From assembly GCA_977017575.1 (NCBI GenBank), contig CDRNVI010000019.1:310001-374000 (forward strand): a stretch of 64,000 bases of DNA, in the 5' to 3' direction. The position numbers and the translations under genes were made by a program. Under the pieces are notes generated by a model. That model had not been told where the DNA came from and searched no databases. It saw only the letters and a list, made by a program, of their open reading frames with translations. Positions 1 to 8,435 of this stretch are shown here, piece by piece; the stretch's first letter is position 1, and each line of letters begins with the position of its first letter. This stretch comes from Paramoeba atlantica. Its lineage: Eukaryota > Discosea.

Positions 1-477
1 GGAGTTTCTGATTATCCCCTCGTCTAAAGGTTCTTCAAAATCAGGAAATAAGGTTCCACACAGTTTCTGTTCAGTTCGTGATGACTCAATAACAATTCTT
101 GCATCGAATGGGATAGGAGACGAAATAAATTCGGGCGTGTTGTCCAGCGCATATGCCATTTCTGTATGGTCCGAATCAATAGCGGTGTACCGCGCGATAT
201 TAACCATTTGCGTTGTATCGCATCCCCTTTTACATTCTCTTGCTTTGTAAGCGCGCATCAGCAGTCTAAATTGTGGGAGTGTAAGTGATGGATGGACGTC
301 AACCACCCAGCCGTGTAGTGCTCGGCAAGCTGTATATCGAGCTCGCTTTAAAAATATGTTTGGTATCTGACTACAGCCATACATTGTTCCCAAAAAAACG
401 GCGCCGTACATGGCATAAGTAAGTGACTTCGTGTGAAATCTACTCCACCCTTCATAATCCAAATGAGGAGCTGTCAT
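1..477 (-). CDS. Unidentified protein, N-terminal part (gene runs off the left edge)
   Basis: An open frame of 159 codons starts at an ATG (475-477) and is still open at base 1, so only the N-terminus is visible. It begins MTAPHLDYEGWSRFHTKS, followed by a mildly hydrophobic stretch at about residues 19-40 (YAMYGAVFLGTMYGCSQI) that could be one membrane segment, then mixed soluble sequence with several cysteines (KARECKRGCDTTQ). I do not recognise the family. Orientation matches all other host genes, and an unbroken frame of this length is unlikely by chance. Placement as the last visible gene of the minus-strand array is consistent with a real host gene. Confidence 0.6.
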   Translation of the reverse strand, partial: MTAPHLDYEGWSRFHTKSLTYAMYGAVFLGTMYGCSQIPNIFLKRARYTACRALHGWVVDVHPSLTLPQFRLLMRAYKARECKRGCDTTQMVNIARYTAIDSDHTEMAYALDNTPEFISSPIPFDARIVIESSRTEQKLCGTLFPDFEEPLDEGIIRNS

Positions 478-828
478 GAAGATTTATATAGGAAAATGAA
501 ATGAAATAGGAAAAATAGGAATGGGACGTTTTCGCCACGCAAAATTTATCGATCCAAACGAATTGAGGGGCTACGGGTGGGGATTGGGTGTGGTCTCGGC
601 GCCGTCTCGGAAATGAAAATTCCATGAATTTCTCCATGCAAATTTAGGAGAAAAGTTTAAAGGAAGAGAAAAACGCACTGCTGTTAGTAAGAAGGATGAA
701 AAAGATTTAGAAAAAGAAAGGAAAGCTAAAAGAGCACACCGAACGTAAAGTTTCGCCAACTTTTTTATCCATTCCCATCAAAATACAAACCGCGGTCTCG
801 TTGCGGTTATTATTGAAAAAGGTGAAAT
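478..828. other. Intergenic, no gene seen
   Basis: AT-rich spacer upstream of the partial gene. Short frames here are overlapping and non-convincing. On the minus strand it contains pyrimidine-rich tracts (about 640-730) that could serve trans-splicing, but no clear site can be fixed. Confidence 0.5.
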
Positions 829-839
829 TACCGTTAGTA

Positions 840-900
840 CCCCCTGACTTTGCACATTTTTCTGTTTTAGAAAATTTCTTGATGTGCAAAGTCACGGGGG
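840..900. repeat. 61-bp hairpin at the left end of E1
   Basis: CCCCCTGACTTTGCACAT at 840-857 pairs with its near-perfect complement at 883-900 across a loop of about 25 bases. TA flanks both sides (838-839 and 901-902), so the hairpin by itself looks like a miniature insertion. Confidence 0.7.
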
Positions 901-983
901 TATCAAAATTTCGAAAAAAGCTGAAAACTTAATTTTTTTTTGTAAAGGACATGTAAAAATTTAACCAGTCGTACAAATGTAAA

Positions 984-1280
984 TTGCATTGTTTACTTTC
1001 TGTCATTTTCAACAATGCTATGAATGTCTACAATAGTATGGAAGCGTATGCACCGATCGAAACTTCTACTATTTTAAATCAACTGAAAGATTGTCTAAGC
1101 CGAGTTAACTTTGTTGGTACTGGATACAGCATTGCCCACATTGATTGTCCACAACAACGAATTGGTGATAATGGGTCTGCACTTCATGTCGTCAACAACA
1201 TGTATCGTACGCTTTTTAAGCGTACCAGTGATATTATTTCTCGTAAGGATGTATCAGAAACTTGGACGCCACTGTTATAA
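984..1280 (+). pseudogene. Decayed ULP1-like (C48) cysteine protease fragment
   Basis: About 98 codons without a proper ATG. The frame shows HCLLSVIFNN, resembling the HWxLxVID histidine motif of ULP1/SENP proteases, then VYNSM in place of a D-containing strand, then DCPQQRIGDNGSALHVV, resembling the Q...DCG catalytic-cysteine motif. The first Asp is Asn and the catalytic Cys is Asn (DNG), so this copy should be inactive. It runs on the plus strand, opposite to host genes, inside element E1. The family assignment is by motif spacing only and is an inference. Confidence 0.45.
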
Positions 1281-1869
1281 TAATTGATACATGTTGAATG
1301 TTTAATTTTTGTAATATTGTTTAATTCTGTAATACTTATTTCGATTAGCCTTCGATTTTTTTGTTTGTTAATATTCGTACGTCCAGAGCTGTGTCTTGTA
1401 GTTCTTCTTTGTATCTGAGATATTTTCCACTGTTTTTTTTCTCAGTGTAGAACAATAACAGATTTTTTTTGAGTCCACAGCAACGGTTTACATCATTATT
1501 GCGCATTATGTATTTGTATTTATTCGTATACACGTTCCGTAGGCTCTTTTCGTATTTTCTTTCCTGCTACATCAATGACCCACGAAGAATATGCGAGGAA
1601 ACATTTATGCGCGGAAGATCTCACCCCTTTTCACCCCTTCTTTTTTACCCCCTCAACCCACCTTCATGACTTTGCACACCCCCTGACTTTGCACAAAAAC
1701 CTGATTTTTCGCTGTTTTCGTCGTGCAAAGTCAGGGGGTACTAACGGTACGTCCATGTACTTCCAGATGCTGCCAGAGAATGGCAGCAACCGCCAGATAC
1801 CGCCAGGTACTGCGGCGTCCAGGTACTGACTGGAAAATTTGTATCCAGGACTATTCATCTGGAACCTAT

Positions 1870-2164
1870 TACCGTATACCTCCCCCCAGTAAGAGAATGG
1901 GTTTTGGGTCGAAATGGCCAAATCTCTCTTACTGGGGGGGTATGCTTTTTTGGCCAGTTTCCTCTTTTCTCCCAACTTTTTTGACTATTTTTTCTTCTGA
2001 AAACGTGTTAAAACGCTTCTTTGGGTTACCCCCGAGGCCCCCAACATGCAGACACCCACCCCCTACCCCCTATACGCCCCCTGTGGGGCTCCCGAGCCAA
2101 ATCTCTCTTACTGGGGGTCAGCCTCAAAAGGGCTAAATCTCTCTTACTGGGGGGGTATACGGTA
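1870..2164. mobile_element. Inverted-repeat element E2 (295 bp, MITE-like)
   Basis: A 27-bp inverted repeat with one mismatch, starting TACCGTATACC, lies at 1870-1896 and in reverse at 2138-2164. The left end folds back: CCCCCCAGTAAGAGA pairs with TCTCTCTTACTGGGGGGG near 1924-1941. The right part carries a second direct copy of the same segment (about 2101-2117). There is no coding potential and the centre is C-rich. Size and structure suit a non-autonomous miniature transposon related in design to E1, which ends only 120 bp away. Confidence 0.7.
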
Positions 2165-2284
2165 GGTCTAAAATCTAGAATAGATAGCCGCGACCTCCGA
2201 TTGCCGCGACCTCTGATATTACGAGTGGTAACAATATCTAAGTTCCAGAGAAAATATGCAGCAGTATTGACAAGTTAGCAACCT

Positions 2285-3598
2285 TCACGGACATGTTGGA
2301 TTGCACTCATCCAAGTCCCTCATTGAAAGAATACAATCCTGATATACCTTTCTCATGCTTGGCGTGTCACTAGGAGAGAGATACCAGTCCACTGCAGCCT
2401 CACCCAGCGTTACATTCCCAATGCGTAAAGTGCGCCACGTATTGTCTTTTTTTCCCTCACAATGCGTAATACATGAGGTGAGAAAACCACCGTTACCGGT
2501 CGCGTTCGTAAAGGCGGGATTTGTCAGTATAGTGTTCAAAAATAATTTTTGATAGTTAACAAAGGGTTGGAACTTTGATACAGGACAATAGTTTAGGTTC
2601 ATACCGCAGTGTTCGTACCCATAGACCGCACTGCAATTTCCATTGACGTCGTAGTCTTGTTGCAGTACCGGCATGGCGGTAAGAATGCAATCTCGAGAAT
2701 AACTATCCATTGATGAATTCAGCACGAAAGTCCGCACTTTGGTGTAAGCGAAACTGTGCTCCGCGAAATTACATTTCCATTCTTCGTTCGTACTAGAGTA
2801 CGCAGCGATACAATGTGGGTTAAGGCCACCGCGCGCATTCGATAATTCGTAAATGGAGCGCATTTGGTCCTCAAATACATTCATCCCGTAAGTATTAGGG
2901 GCCTGTAGAAAAAATCCCGAAATGGGAAACGCGTGCACACTTTTTACGGAAGGAATATGTTCTTGTAGCCAGTCAACCACAGAATCACTTTGAAGGTACG
3001 TGCTGAGCCCACCAGCGGAGCACCCGGTGATAATAATTCGTTCAGCGGTCTTGAAAGAGGTGGTTTCACGTAGGTGGTGCAGTACCGCTTCCTTGATTTT
3101 CTTTCCGTGAAAGTATAGTGGACGACCGTGTACATTAATAGGTTCTGTTCTGTCCCCAGCGAAGCTGTTGCCGTCACAATATTTCATATACACAAGATTG
3201 AAAGTCGAAAAATAGTTCGACTTATCTCGTGAAAGAAGACCGCCAAATAAATCAGGAAGAGATGACGGGTAGGATTTACTGCTCCCCAGATCTTCGAAGC
3301 TGCGCCCATAGCAGTCTTCCTTGTTGTAGCACCACCCTCCTCCTTCAAAGTACAGAATCCAGTCATTAGTAGGTGGAGTCAGTGTACGAAGATAATAGGC
3401 CGCCGGTGTACCGTCCAAGCACCTTCCCTTCGTATCGGATGGTAGTCTATGTAAAATGAGCTCTCCCTCTTCATGAAAAGACTCTGTTGTATCGGCTAAA
3501 GGGTCTTGGATTTGAGCCTGGGGTACGGCAATGCAGACAAGTATTTGAATTCGGAATGTTATGCATAAAAGACCTATGAGCAAATCTATGGCTGACAT
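2285..3598 (-). CDS. Pectinacetylesterase/Notum-family secreted hydrolase
   Basis: 437 aa, near the usual length of plant pectin acetylesterases and animal Notum, which are serine carboxylesterases acting outside the cell. The N-terminus (residues 5-27) is a signal peptide. Family motifs are visible: FEGGGWCYNKEDC (84-96), the nucleophile elbow GCSAGGLSTYL with Ser194, a candidate Asp298 (LNSSMDSYSRDC) and His379 in SCITHCEG. Many cysteines suggest disulphide bonding. The start is an ATG immediately before the signal peptide. The family is clear; the substrate (polysaccharide ester or lipid adduct) cannot be told from sequence. Confidence 0.88.
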   Translation of the reverse strand: MSAIDLLIGLLCITFRIQILVCIAVPQAQIQDPLADTTESFHEEGELILHRLPSDTKGRCLDGTPAAYYLRTLTPPTNDWILYFEGGGWCYNKEDCYGRSFEDLGSSKSYPSSLPDLFGGLLSRDKSNYFSTFNLVYMKYCDGNSFAGDRTEPINVHGRPLYFHGKKIKEAVLHHLRETTSFKTAERIIITGCSAGGLSTYLQSDSVVDWLQEHIPSVKSVHAFPISGFFLQAPNTYGMNVFEDQMRSIYELSNARGGLNPHCIAAYSSTNEEWKCNFAEHSFAYTKVRTFVLNSSMDSYSRDCILTAMPVLQQDYDVNGNCSAVYGYEHCGMNLNYCPVSKFQPFVNYQKLFLNTILTNPAFTNATGNGGFLTSCITHCEGKKDNTWRTLRIGNVTLGEAAVDWYLSPSDTPSMRKVYQDCILSMRDLDECNPTCP

Positions 3599-3764
3599 GA
3601 GGTTAAAATTAGTTCGAGACTACTATATGCGAAAAAATCAAAGTATGCATACTGTACAATGAAATGTATAGTGCTCCTATAGATGGGACAAATTTTGACA
3701 TCACTCTGGCAAAAAACAACACTGATCTCGCTCATGCAGTATGAAAATTAGGTTAATGGGGTGA

Positions 3765-5168
3765 TATATTGTAGTCATTTTGGGGAAACGTTGAGAAGCA
3801 AATATATAACATGACATCTCCCTCAGAATACATTGTATTTATGCGTGAAACAAGATTTGGCTTATTTCATTTCTTTTTTTTTCCACTAAATGGCCTCCTG
3901 TTCGTGCTCGGATATGCGTTGTGTTCTCAAGTGGAAAAACGATGGCCCAATTCCATTCGAGCAATTCGAGAAATTTCTTATAAGCCATGGTATTGTGAAG
4001 TCCGAAACTTGTCGCAGGCATGGGGGTACAGAGTGTGCAGAGAGACGCTTTGAAAACATTTGCTGGAAACGATGGAAGAAGGGGAGTTGTCGAAAACGTC
4101 TATCACTGCTGTATCCCTACATGTCTTGCAAACAAAAGAAAAGAAAGCAGAAATTCTCTTTTTGGGTAAAACTGTGTCAAGGTGTTCCAATGAGCTCAAT
4201 TGCTTCGCAATGCGAAGTTGACCGGAAAACTGCATTTACATGGAAAAAAAAGCTCTTAGATGCAGTTTATCGGTACATGAAGTATCGGAACTCCAAGATA
4301 CAGTACTCGCGTTGTCAGGTTGACGAGACTTATTTATGGAGCCGGAAGTACAACCGCGGACGAAGAACTCGTAAGAAACCAACGTGGGTATTGACTCTTA
4401 CGGAAGTTGCAAGGAACGGTAAATCGGTAAGCACGGTGTGGTTACACGTAAAAAATCGAAATAAGGAAACCTTGCAGCAGGCGATCAGGAAGCACACATT
4501 GGACAGCCAACGTACCATAGTAACTACAGACGGGTGGAAAGGATACTCGAACGTTATTGCATTTCGCGATCACCGCACTGTGAACCATTCTAGTAAAGGA
4601 AAGTTTAAGTTTGTAACTGCTGATGGAACTCACACCAACAACGCGGAGTCATGTCATTCAGCAGTGACGCGGGCTATACGTAAACAAGGTAGGTTATCGA
4701 TGTCGTTGAGAGAGTCTAAGCGGACGGTGGCGTTGTTTACCTTATTTTTTAAAAAGCCGTCTTGGCAAGAGAAGTTACAAGTACTGTTATGTGCGTTTAA
4801 AGTAGCTCGAGACATGGGGACAGAAAGTGATAGTGAAAGCGAGTCGGAAGAAGATGAAGTGGAAAGCGAGTTTGAACACGACAAAATGGAAGAAGAAGAA
4901 GAAGAAGACTCTAGTGAGTCGCTTGTTGATGAAAGTGAAGATGAAGATTGGAAGTTCATACAAAGATTGCAGTTATAATCAAAATCGGTGTATTTCTTCA
5001 ATCAGGATATGTATTTGTATCAGGATCTGTATTTCTTTTGAGACAAGGAATGGAAAATATAGGGAAATAACATCTAGCATATCGAAAAACCGCATTTCAT
5101 ATTTCGAAAAAATGAGTAATAGTCCTTTCATGCACTTTCGCAAATTTCCGAAAAATGACTACAATATA
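3765..5168 (+). mobile_element. Merlin-type (IS1595-like) DNA transposon
   Basis: A 17-bp inverted repeat TATATTGTAGTCATTTT (3765-3781, reversed at 5152-5168) bounds a 1.4-kb segment. The segment holds one intact transposase gene on the plus strand, the only long plus-strand gene besides transposon remnants. Merlin elements are eukaryotic relatives of bacterial IS1016/IS1595. No convincing 8-9 bp target duplication is visible, so the exact outer boundary may be a few bases off. Confidence 0.75.
3890..4978 (+). CDS. Merlin/IS1595-family DDE transposase
   Basis: 362 aa, uninterrupted. The N-terminal half is Cys- and basic-rich (residues 40-85) with a helix-turn-helix-like segment SSIASQCEVDRKTAFTWKKK (102-121). 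The catalytic core has Asp145 in QVDETYLW, Asp214 in TTDGWKGYS and a third acidic/Asn region TNNAESCHSAVTRAIRKQ (249-266), the arrangement of the IS1595/ISXO2-like fold. A strongly acidic tail (about 312-353) is unusual for the family. An intact frame suggests recent activity or domestication; inverted repeats on both sides favour a recent insertion. Confidence 0.85.
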   Translation: MASCSCSDMRCVLKWKNDGPIPFEQFEKFLISHGIVKSETCRRHGGTECAERRFENICWKRWKKGSCRKRLSLLYPYMSCKQKKRKQKFSFWVKLCQGVPMSSIASQCEVDRKTAFTWKKKLLDAVYRYMKYRNSKIQYSRCQVDETYLWSRKYNRGRRTRKKPTWVLTLTEVARNGKSVSTVWLHVKNRNKETLQQAIRKHTLDSQRTIVTTDGWKGYSNVIAFRDHRTVNHSSKGKFKFVTADGTHTNNAESCHSAVTRAIRKQGRLSMSLRESKRTVALFTLFFKKPSWQEKLQVLLCAFKVARDMGTESDSESESEEDEVESEFEHDKMEEEEEEDSSESLVDESEDEDWKFIQRLQL

Positions 5169-5614
5169 AGTCATCTGTAGCCGAAAATTATATACCTCTT
5201 CCAGCGTAGACTACCAATCTCTCCGTAGCTGAGTATTTAATCTCGACGTAAGAACATTGTTAATACATTGAAAAAAAGGCATCAGCAAAGTGGAAAATGA
5301 GGTACAATTACCAAACTTTATAAGGAATGATATTTCGTGACGCTACTTAAGTCATGATAAACTATTATTTCCGACTGTAATAAGATTCTATAAAAGAAAG
5401 TTTTATGTGTAAAACTGTGAAAGTTGCATGTTTATTTTAAATATCGAAGGAAGCAATGATTCAGCATGCAAAAAAGGGCATGCAATTCAACATTCTCTAG
5501 GACGACAAAGAACTAAACATTTCAATATATCCATAACGCTTTCTTTCCCTTTAATTTGCTGCAACCATTATAGTAAATAAGCAATACATGGGTATACGTC
5601 CCTGCGTGAGGGAA
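5169..5614. other. Intergenic, no gene seen
   Basis: AT-rich DNA between the transposon and the 3' end of the peroxiredoxin gene. It probably contains the peroxiredoxin 3' UTR. No repeat or RNA gene recognised. Confidence 0.5.
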
Positions 5615-6214
5615 TTAGTTCACTGCCTTAAAATACTCCTGTGAGCCTACCGGATCAGCCTTCATGGTACGTTTTCCGGGGGTCCATCCAGCTGGACAAA
5701 CCTCCCCATGCTTGTCTGTAAACTGGAATGCCTGGACCAGACGCAGAGTCTCATCAACACTACGTCCCACCGGGAGATCATTCACGGTGGATTGCCGCAG
5801 GATTCCGTTTCCATCAATAATGAAAAGTCCGCGCAGCGCGACGCCAGCCTCCGGACCTTGTTGCACAAGAACGCCGTAGTCAATTGCGAGCTGTTTGGAG
5901 ACATCCGCGAGCAGAGGAATGTTAAGCTTTCCTACCCCTCCCTTGGCTCGATCGGTGTTGGTCCAAGCCAGGTGACTGAACACACTGTCCACACTGCACG
6001 CCAGCACGTGACAATCGATCTGATGAAACTCCGCCACGCGATCTGAGAAGGCCAGAATTTCCGTTGGGCACACAAACGTGAAATCCAGCGGGTAGAAAAA
6101 GAGAACCACGTACTTCCCCATGTAGTCCTGCAAAGAGACTTCCCGAAAAGTCCCATCGGGCATTACTGCTTGGGTGCGAAAAGCGGGGGCTGGTGCACGC
6201 ACTTGTACCGGCAT
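5615..6214 (-). CDS. Typical 2-Cys peroxiredoxin (tryparedoxin-peroxidase-like)
   Basis: 199 aa from the ATG at 6214, the canonical length for this family. It reduces hydrogen and organic peroxides using a thioredoxin-like donor. Peroxidatic Cys49 sits in [10 protein letters not shown] and resolving Cys173 in [12 protein letters not shown] (92-95) and a C-terminal YF motif (EYFKAVN) are the features linked in eukaryotes to sensitivity to over-oxidation. No targeting peptide, so probably cytosolic. The frame extends upstream to 6316 without an ATG, but a strong pyrimidine tract and AG at 6226-6258 sit 12 bases before this ATG, supporting the shorter start. Confidence 0.95.
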   Translation of the reverse strand: MPVQVRAPAPAFRTQAVMPDGTFREVSLQDYMGKYVVLFFYPLDFTFVCPTEILAFSDRVAEFHQIDCHVLACSVDSVFSHLAWTNTDRAKGGVGKLNIPLLADVSKQLAIDYGVLVQQGPEAGVALRGLFIIDGNGILRQSTVNDLPVGRSVDETLRLVQAFQFTDKHGEVCPAGWTPGKRTMKADPVGSQEYFKAVN

Positions 6215-6225
6215 TGATAGGCTAA

Positions 6226-6258
6226 CTAAAGAAAAATGGCAGAGAAAAATAGAAAAAT
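6226..6258 (-). promoter_or_regulatory. Putative spliced-leader acceptor of the peroxiredoxin gene
   Basis: Read on the minus strand, a long run of T/C ends in CTTTAG, followed by a second AG and then the ATG 12 bases on. It lies inside a frame extension that lacks an ATG, so it marks the mature mRNA 5' end better than the longest ORF does. Confidence 0.55.
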
Positions 6259-6712
6259 AACTGGATTCATCTACAACAGGAGTATCTCTAAAAGATACAA
6301 TTTTACCACATCGCAAGAGAAATCATCGTCGAGTGTACCGATAAAATACAACCATCTAGAGCGCATTCCCTAGATTGCGAATAATAGATTTATGCTCCGT
6401 ATTTTCCCAAAGAAACAAGATTGATTCAACACATCTCTGAATGCGTTGCTCTCTAGTGCTATAATAAATGACGTGAACAAAAATTTCTACATGTCTTTCC
6501 CATAAATGTATGTAGCGCAATGTAACACGATTTCTGCAACATTATTACTAACGTGACCATGTAAGACTAAAAGCATTATTTCCATATTTCTAAAAGAATG
6601 ACCCGATATATTCTTACTGCGACCACTCATTTTGCCCAAACCTTTAGAAAACGATATTTGACTATGAAAAACGTTTCGTGGCTACCCTATCCACATCTCC
6701 TTACCCAAACGC
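6259..6712. other. Intergenic, no gene seen
   Basis: AT-rich spacer containing the presumed 3' UTR of alpha-tubulin. No structured RNA or repeat recognised. Confidence 0.5.
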
Positions 6713-8065
6713 CTAATACTCGTCCATGTCATCCCCTTCCATATCCGCCGAGTCCGCCCCAACCTCCTCATAATCCCGCTCCAACGCCGCAAGATCCTCC
6801 CGGGCCTCACTAAACTCCCCTTCCTCCATCCCCTCACTCACATACCAGTGCACAAACGCTCGTTTCGCATACATCAAATCAAACTTATGATCAATCCGCG
6901 CAAACACCTCCGCGATCGCGGTTGTGTTCGCAATCATACACACCGCCCGCTGCACACGCGCCAAATCCCCCCCGGGCACCACCGTCGGGGGCTGGTAGTT
7001 AATCCCACACTTAAACCCCGTGGGACACCAGTCCACAAACTGGATCGTTCGTTTGGTCTTGATCGTGGCCACCGCCGCGTTCACGTCCTTCGGGACCACA
7101 TCCCCGCGGTACATCAGACAGGCCGCCATGTACTTCCCGTGGCGCGGGTCGCACTTCGCCATCATACTCGCGGGCTCGAACACGCTGTTGGTGATCTCAT
7201 GTACACTTAACTGCTCGTGGTAGGCCTTCGCGGCACTCACCACGGGGGCGTAACTCGATAGGACGAAATGGATCCGGGGGTAGGGGACCAGGTTGGTCTG
7301 GAACTCGGTGACATCGACGTTGAGGGCGCCATCGAAGCGTAGGGAGGCGGTAAGGGAGGAGATCACTTGGGCGACTAGACGGTTGACATTGGTGTAGTTC
7401 GGTCGGTCAATGTCGAGGTTGCGTCGGGCAATGTCGTAGATGGCCTCGTTGTCGAGCATAACGGCGACGTCGGTGTGCTCGAGGAGGGAGTGGGTGGAGA
7501 GGATACTGTTGTAGGGCTCCACGACGGCGGTGGAGACTTGGGGGGAGGGGTAGATGGTGAAACCCATTTTGCTTTTCTTGCCGTAGTCCACGGAGAGACG
7601 CTCGAGGAGGAGGGCGCCGAGACCGGAACCGGTGCCCCCACCGACGGCGTGGAACACGAGGAAGCCTTGGAGACCGGTGCAGTTGTCGGCGAGTTTGCGG
7701 ATGCGGTCGAGGCAGAGATCGACGATTTCTTTGCCGATGGTGTAGTGGCCACGGGCGTAGTTGTTCGCGGCGTCTTCCTTGCCGGAGAGGAGCTGCTCGG
7801 GGTGGAACAGTTCGCGGTAGGGACCGGAGCGGATCTCATCGACCACAGTGGGCTCAAGGTCCACGAACAAGGCTCGGGGAACGTGACGACCGGCGCCGGT
7901 TTCAGCAAAGAAGGTGTTGAAGGCGTCGTCCTCAACGACGGCGCCAGATTCTTGGGGCATGGTGCCATCGGGGTTGATGCCGTGCTCCAGGCAGTAGAGT
8001 TCCCAGCAGGCATTTCCGGTCTGGACACCGGCTTGGCCGAGATGGATGGAGATCACTTCACGCAT
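6713..8065 (-). CDS. TUBA: Alpha-tubulin
   Basis: 450 aa, full family length, starting [13 protein letters not shown] and ending in a genetically encoded tyrosine (DMDEY), with the GTP-binding loop [12 protein letters not shown]. It polymerises with beta-tubulin into microtubules. The loop around residue 40 reads [14 protein letters not shown] and has no lysine, so the conserved acetylation site of axonemal tubulin is absent. Codon use is bipartite: residues up to about 275 favour C-ending codons (CTC, GCC, TAC), and the remainder favours G-ending codons (GTG, GGG, ACG, CCG), with the switch near base 7240. A pyrimidine-rich tract precedes the ATG. Confidence 0.98.
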   Translation of the reverse strand: MREVISIHLGQAGVQTGNACWELYCLEHGINPDGTMPQESGAVVEDDAFNTFFAETGAGRHVPRALFVDLEPTVVDEIRSGPYRELFHPEQLLSGKEDAANNYARGHYTIGKEIVDLCLDRIRKLADNCTGLQGFLVFHAVGGGTGSGLGALLLERLSVDYGKKSKMGFTIYPSPQVSTAVVEPYNSILSTHSLLEHTDVAVMLDNEAIYDIARRNLDIDRPNYTNVNRLVAQVISSLTASLRFDGALNVDVTEFQTNLVPYPRIHFVLSSYAPVVSAAKAYHEQLSVHEITNSVFEPASMMAKCDPRHGKYMAACLMYRGDVVPKDVNAAVATIKTKRTIQFVDWCPTGFKCGINYQPPTVVPGGDLARVQRAVCMIANTTAIAEVFARIDHKFDLMYAKRAFVHWYVSEGMEEGEFSEAREDLAALERDYEEVGADSADMEGDDMDEY

Positions 8066-8435
8066 TGAAAAAAGGGTTTGAGAAAAAGGAGGAAAGAGAA
8101 GATATATAGGAAAGTTAGATAGCGGTTAGGATGTAATGATAAAGGCATACTATAACAATTATCGATCCGTACATAGCCTTAGTTGTATTCCGACGGATTG
8201 CAAAACCCTACGAACGTCCCAGATACCGATCTTAATGATATCGTTTCTCTACTGAAGACCACCTTAAGACGTTCATATAGTTTCTTTTGAGGTTCCAGAG
8301 TTCAATTAGAAAGCAATAACTCTTAAACAACGGCCGATGCCCATGATCTTCAACACTTGTACCTCTCTCAAATTAGCAAAAAAAAGTTCAAAATAGCAAC
8401 AAAAAATTGAAGTTTTCGGTCTTGTGTTGTATCAT
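8066..8435. other. Intergenic, no gene seen
   Basis: Spacer between alpha-tubulin and BiP, including a strong pyrimidine tract (minus strand, 8066-8105) directly upstream of the tubulin ATG. That tract has no AG between it and the ATG. Otherwise AT-rich and featureless. Confidence 0.5.

Larger units (their letters stand above)
829..1749. mobile_element. Inverted-repeat element E1 (921 bp) with foldback ends
   Basis: A perfect 27-bp terminal inverted repeat, starting TACCGTTAGTACCCCCTG, lies at 829-855 and in reverse at 1723-1749. Each end also folds back on itself. At the left, CCCCCTGACTTTGCAC (840-855) pairs with 884-900; at the right, about 1680-1695 pairs with 1723-1738. Inside is a plus-strand remnant of a ULP1-type protease (984-1280). 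No clean target-site duplication was found outside the 27-bp repeats; a TA lies on each side of the C-run. Interpreted as a decayed DNA transposon. The family is uncertain, since ULP1-like proteases accompany several transposase superfamilies. Confidence 0.7.

Noticed and set aside
3890-4978. Bacterial contamination or horizontal insertion sequence
   Set aside because: The transposase has IS1595-like motifs, but composition matches surroundings, the element is embedded between eukaryotic genes, and eukaryotic Merlin elements share these motifs.
7475-8068. Long plus-strand frame opposite alpha-tubulin (and similar ones opposite uL4m at 44506-45789 and inside the LINE repeat array)
   Set aside because: They mirror highly biased GC-rich codons of the true minus-strand genes; the proteins have no family features and oppose the direction of all host genes.
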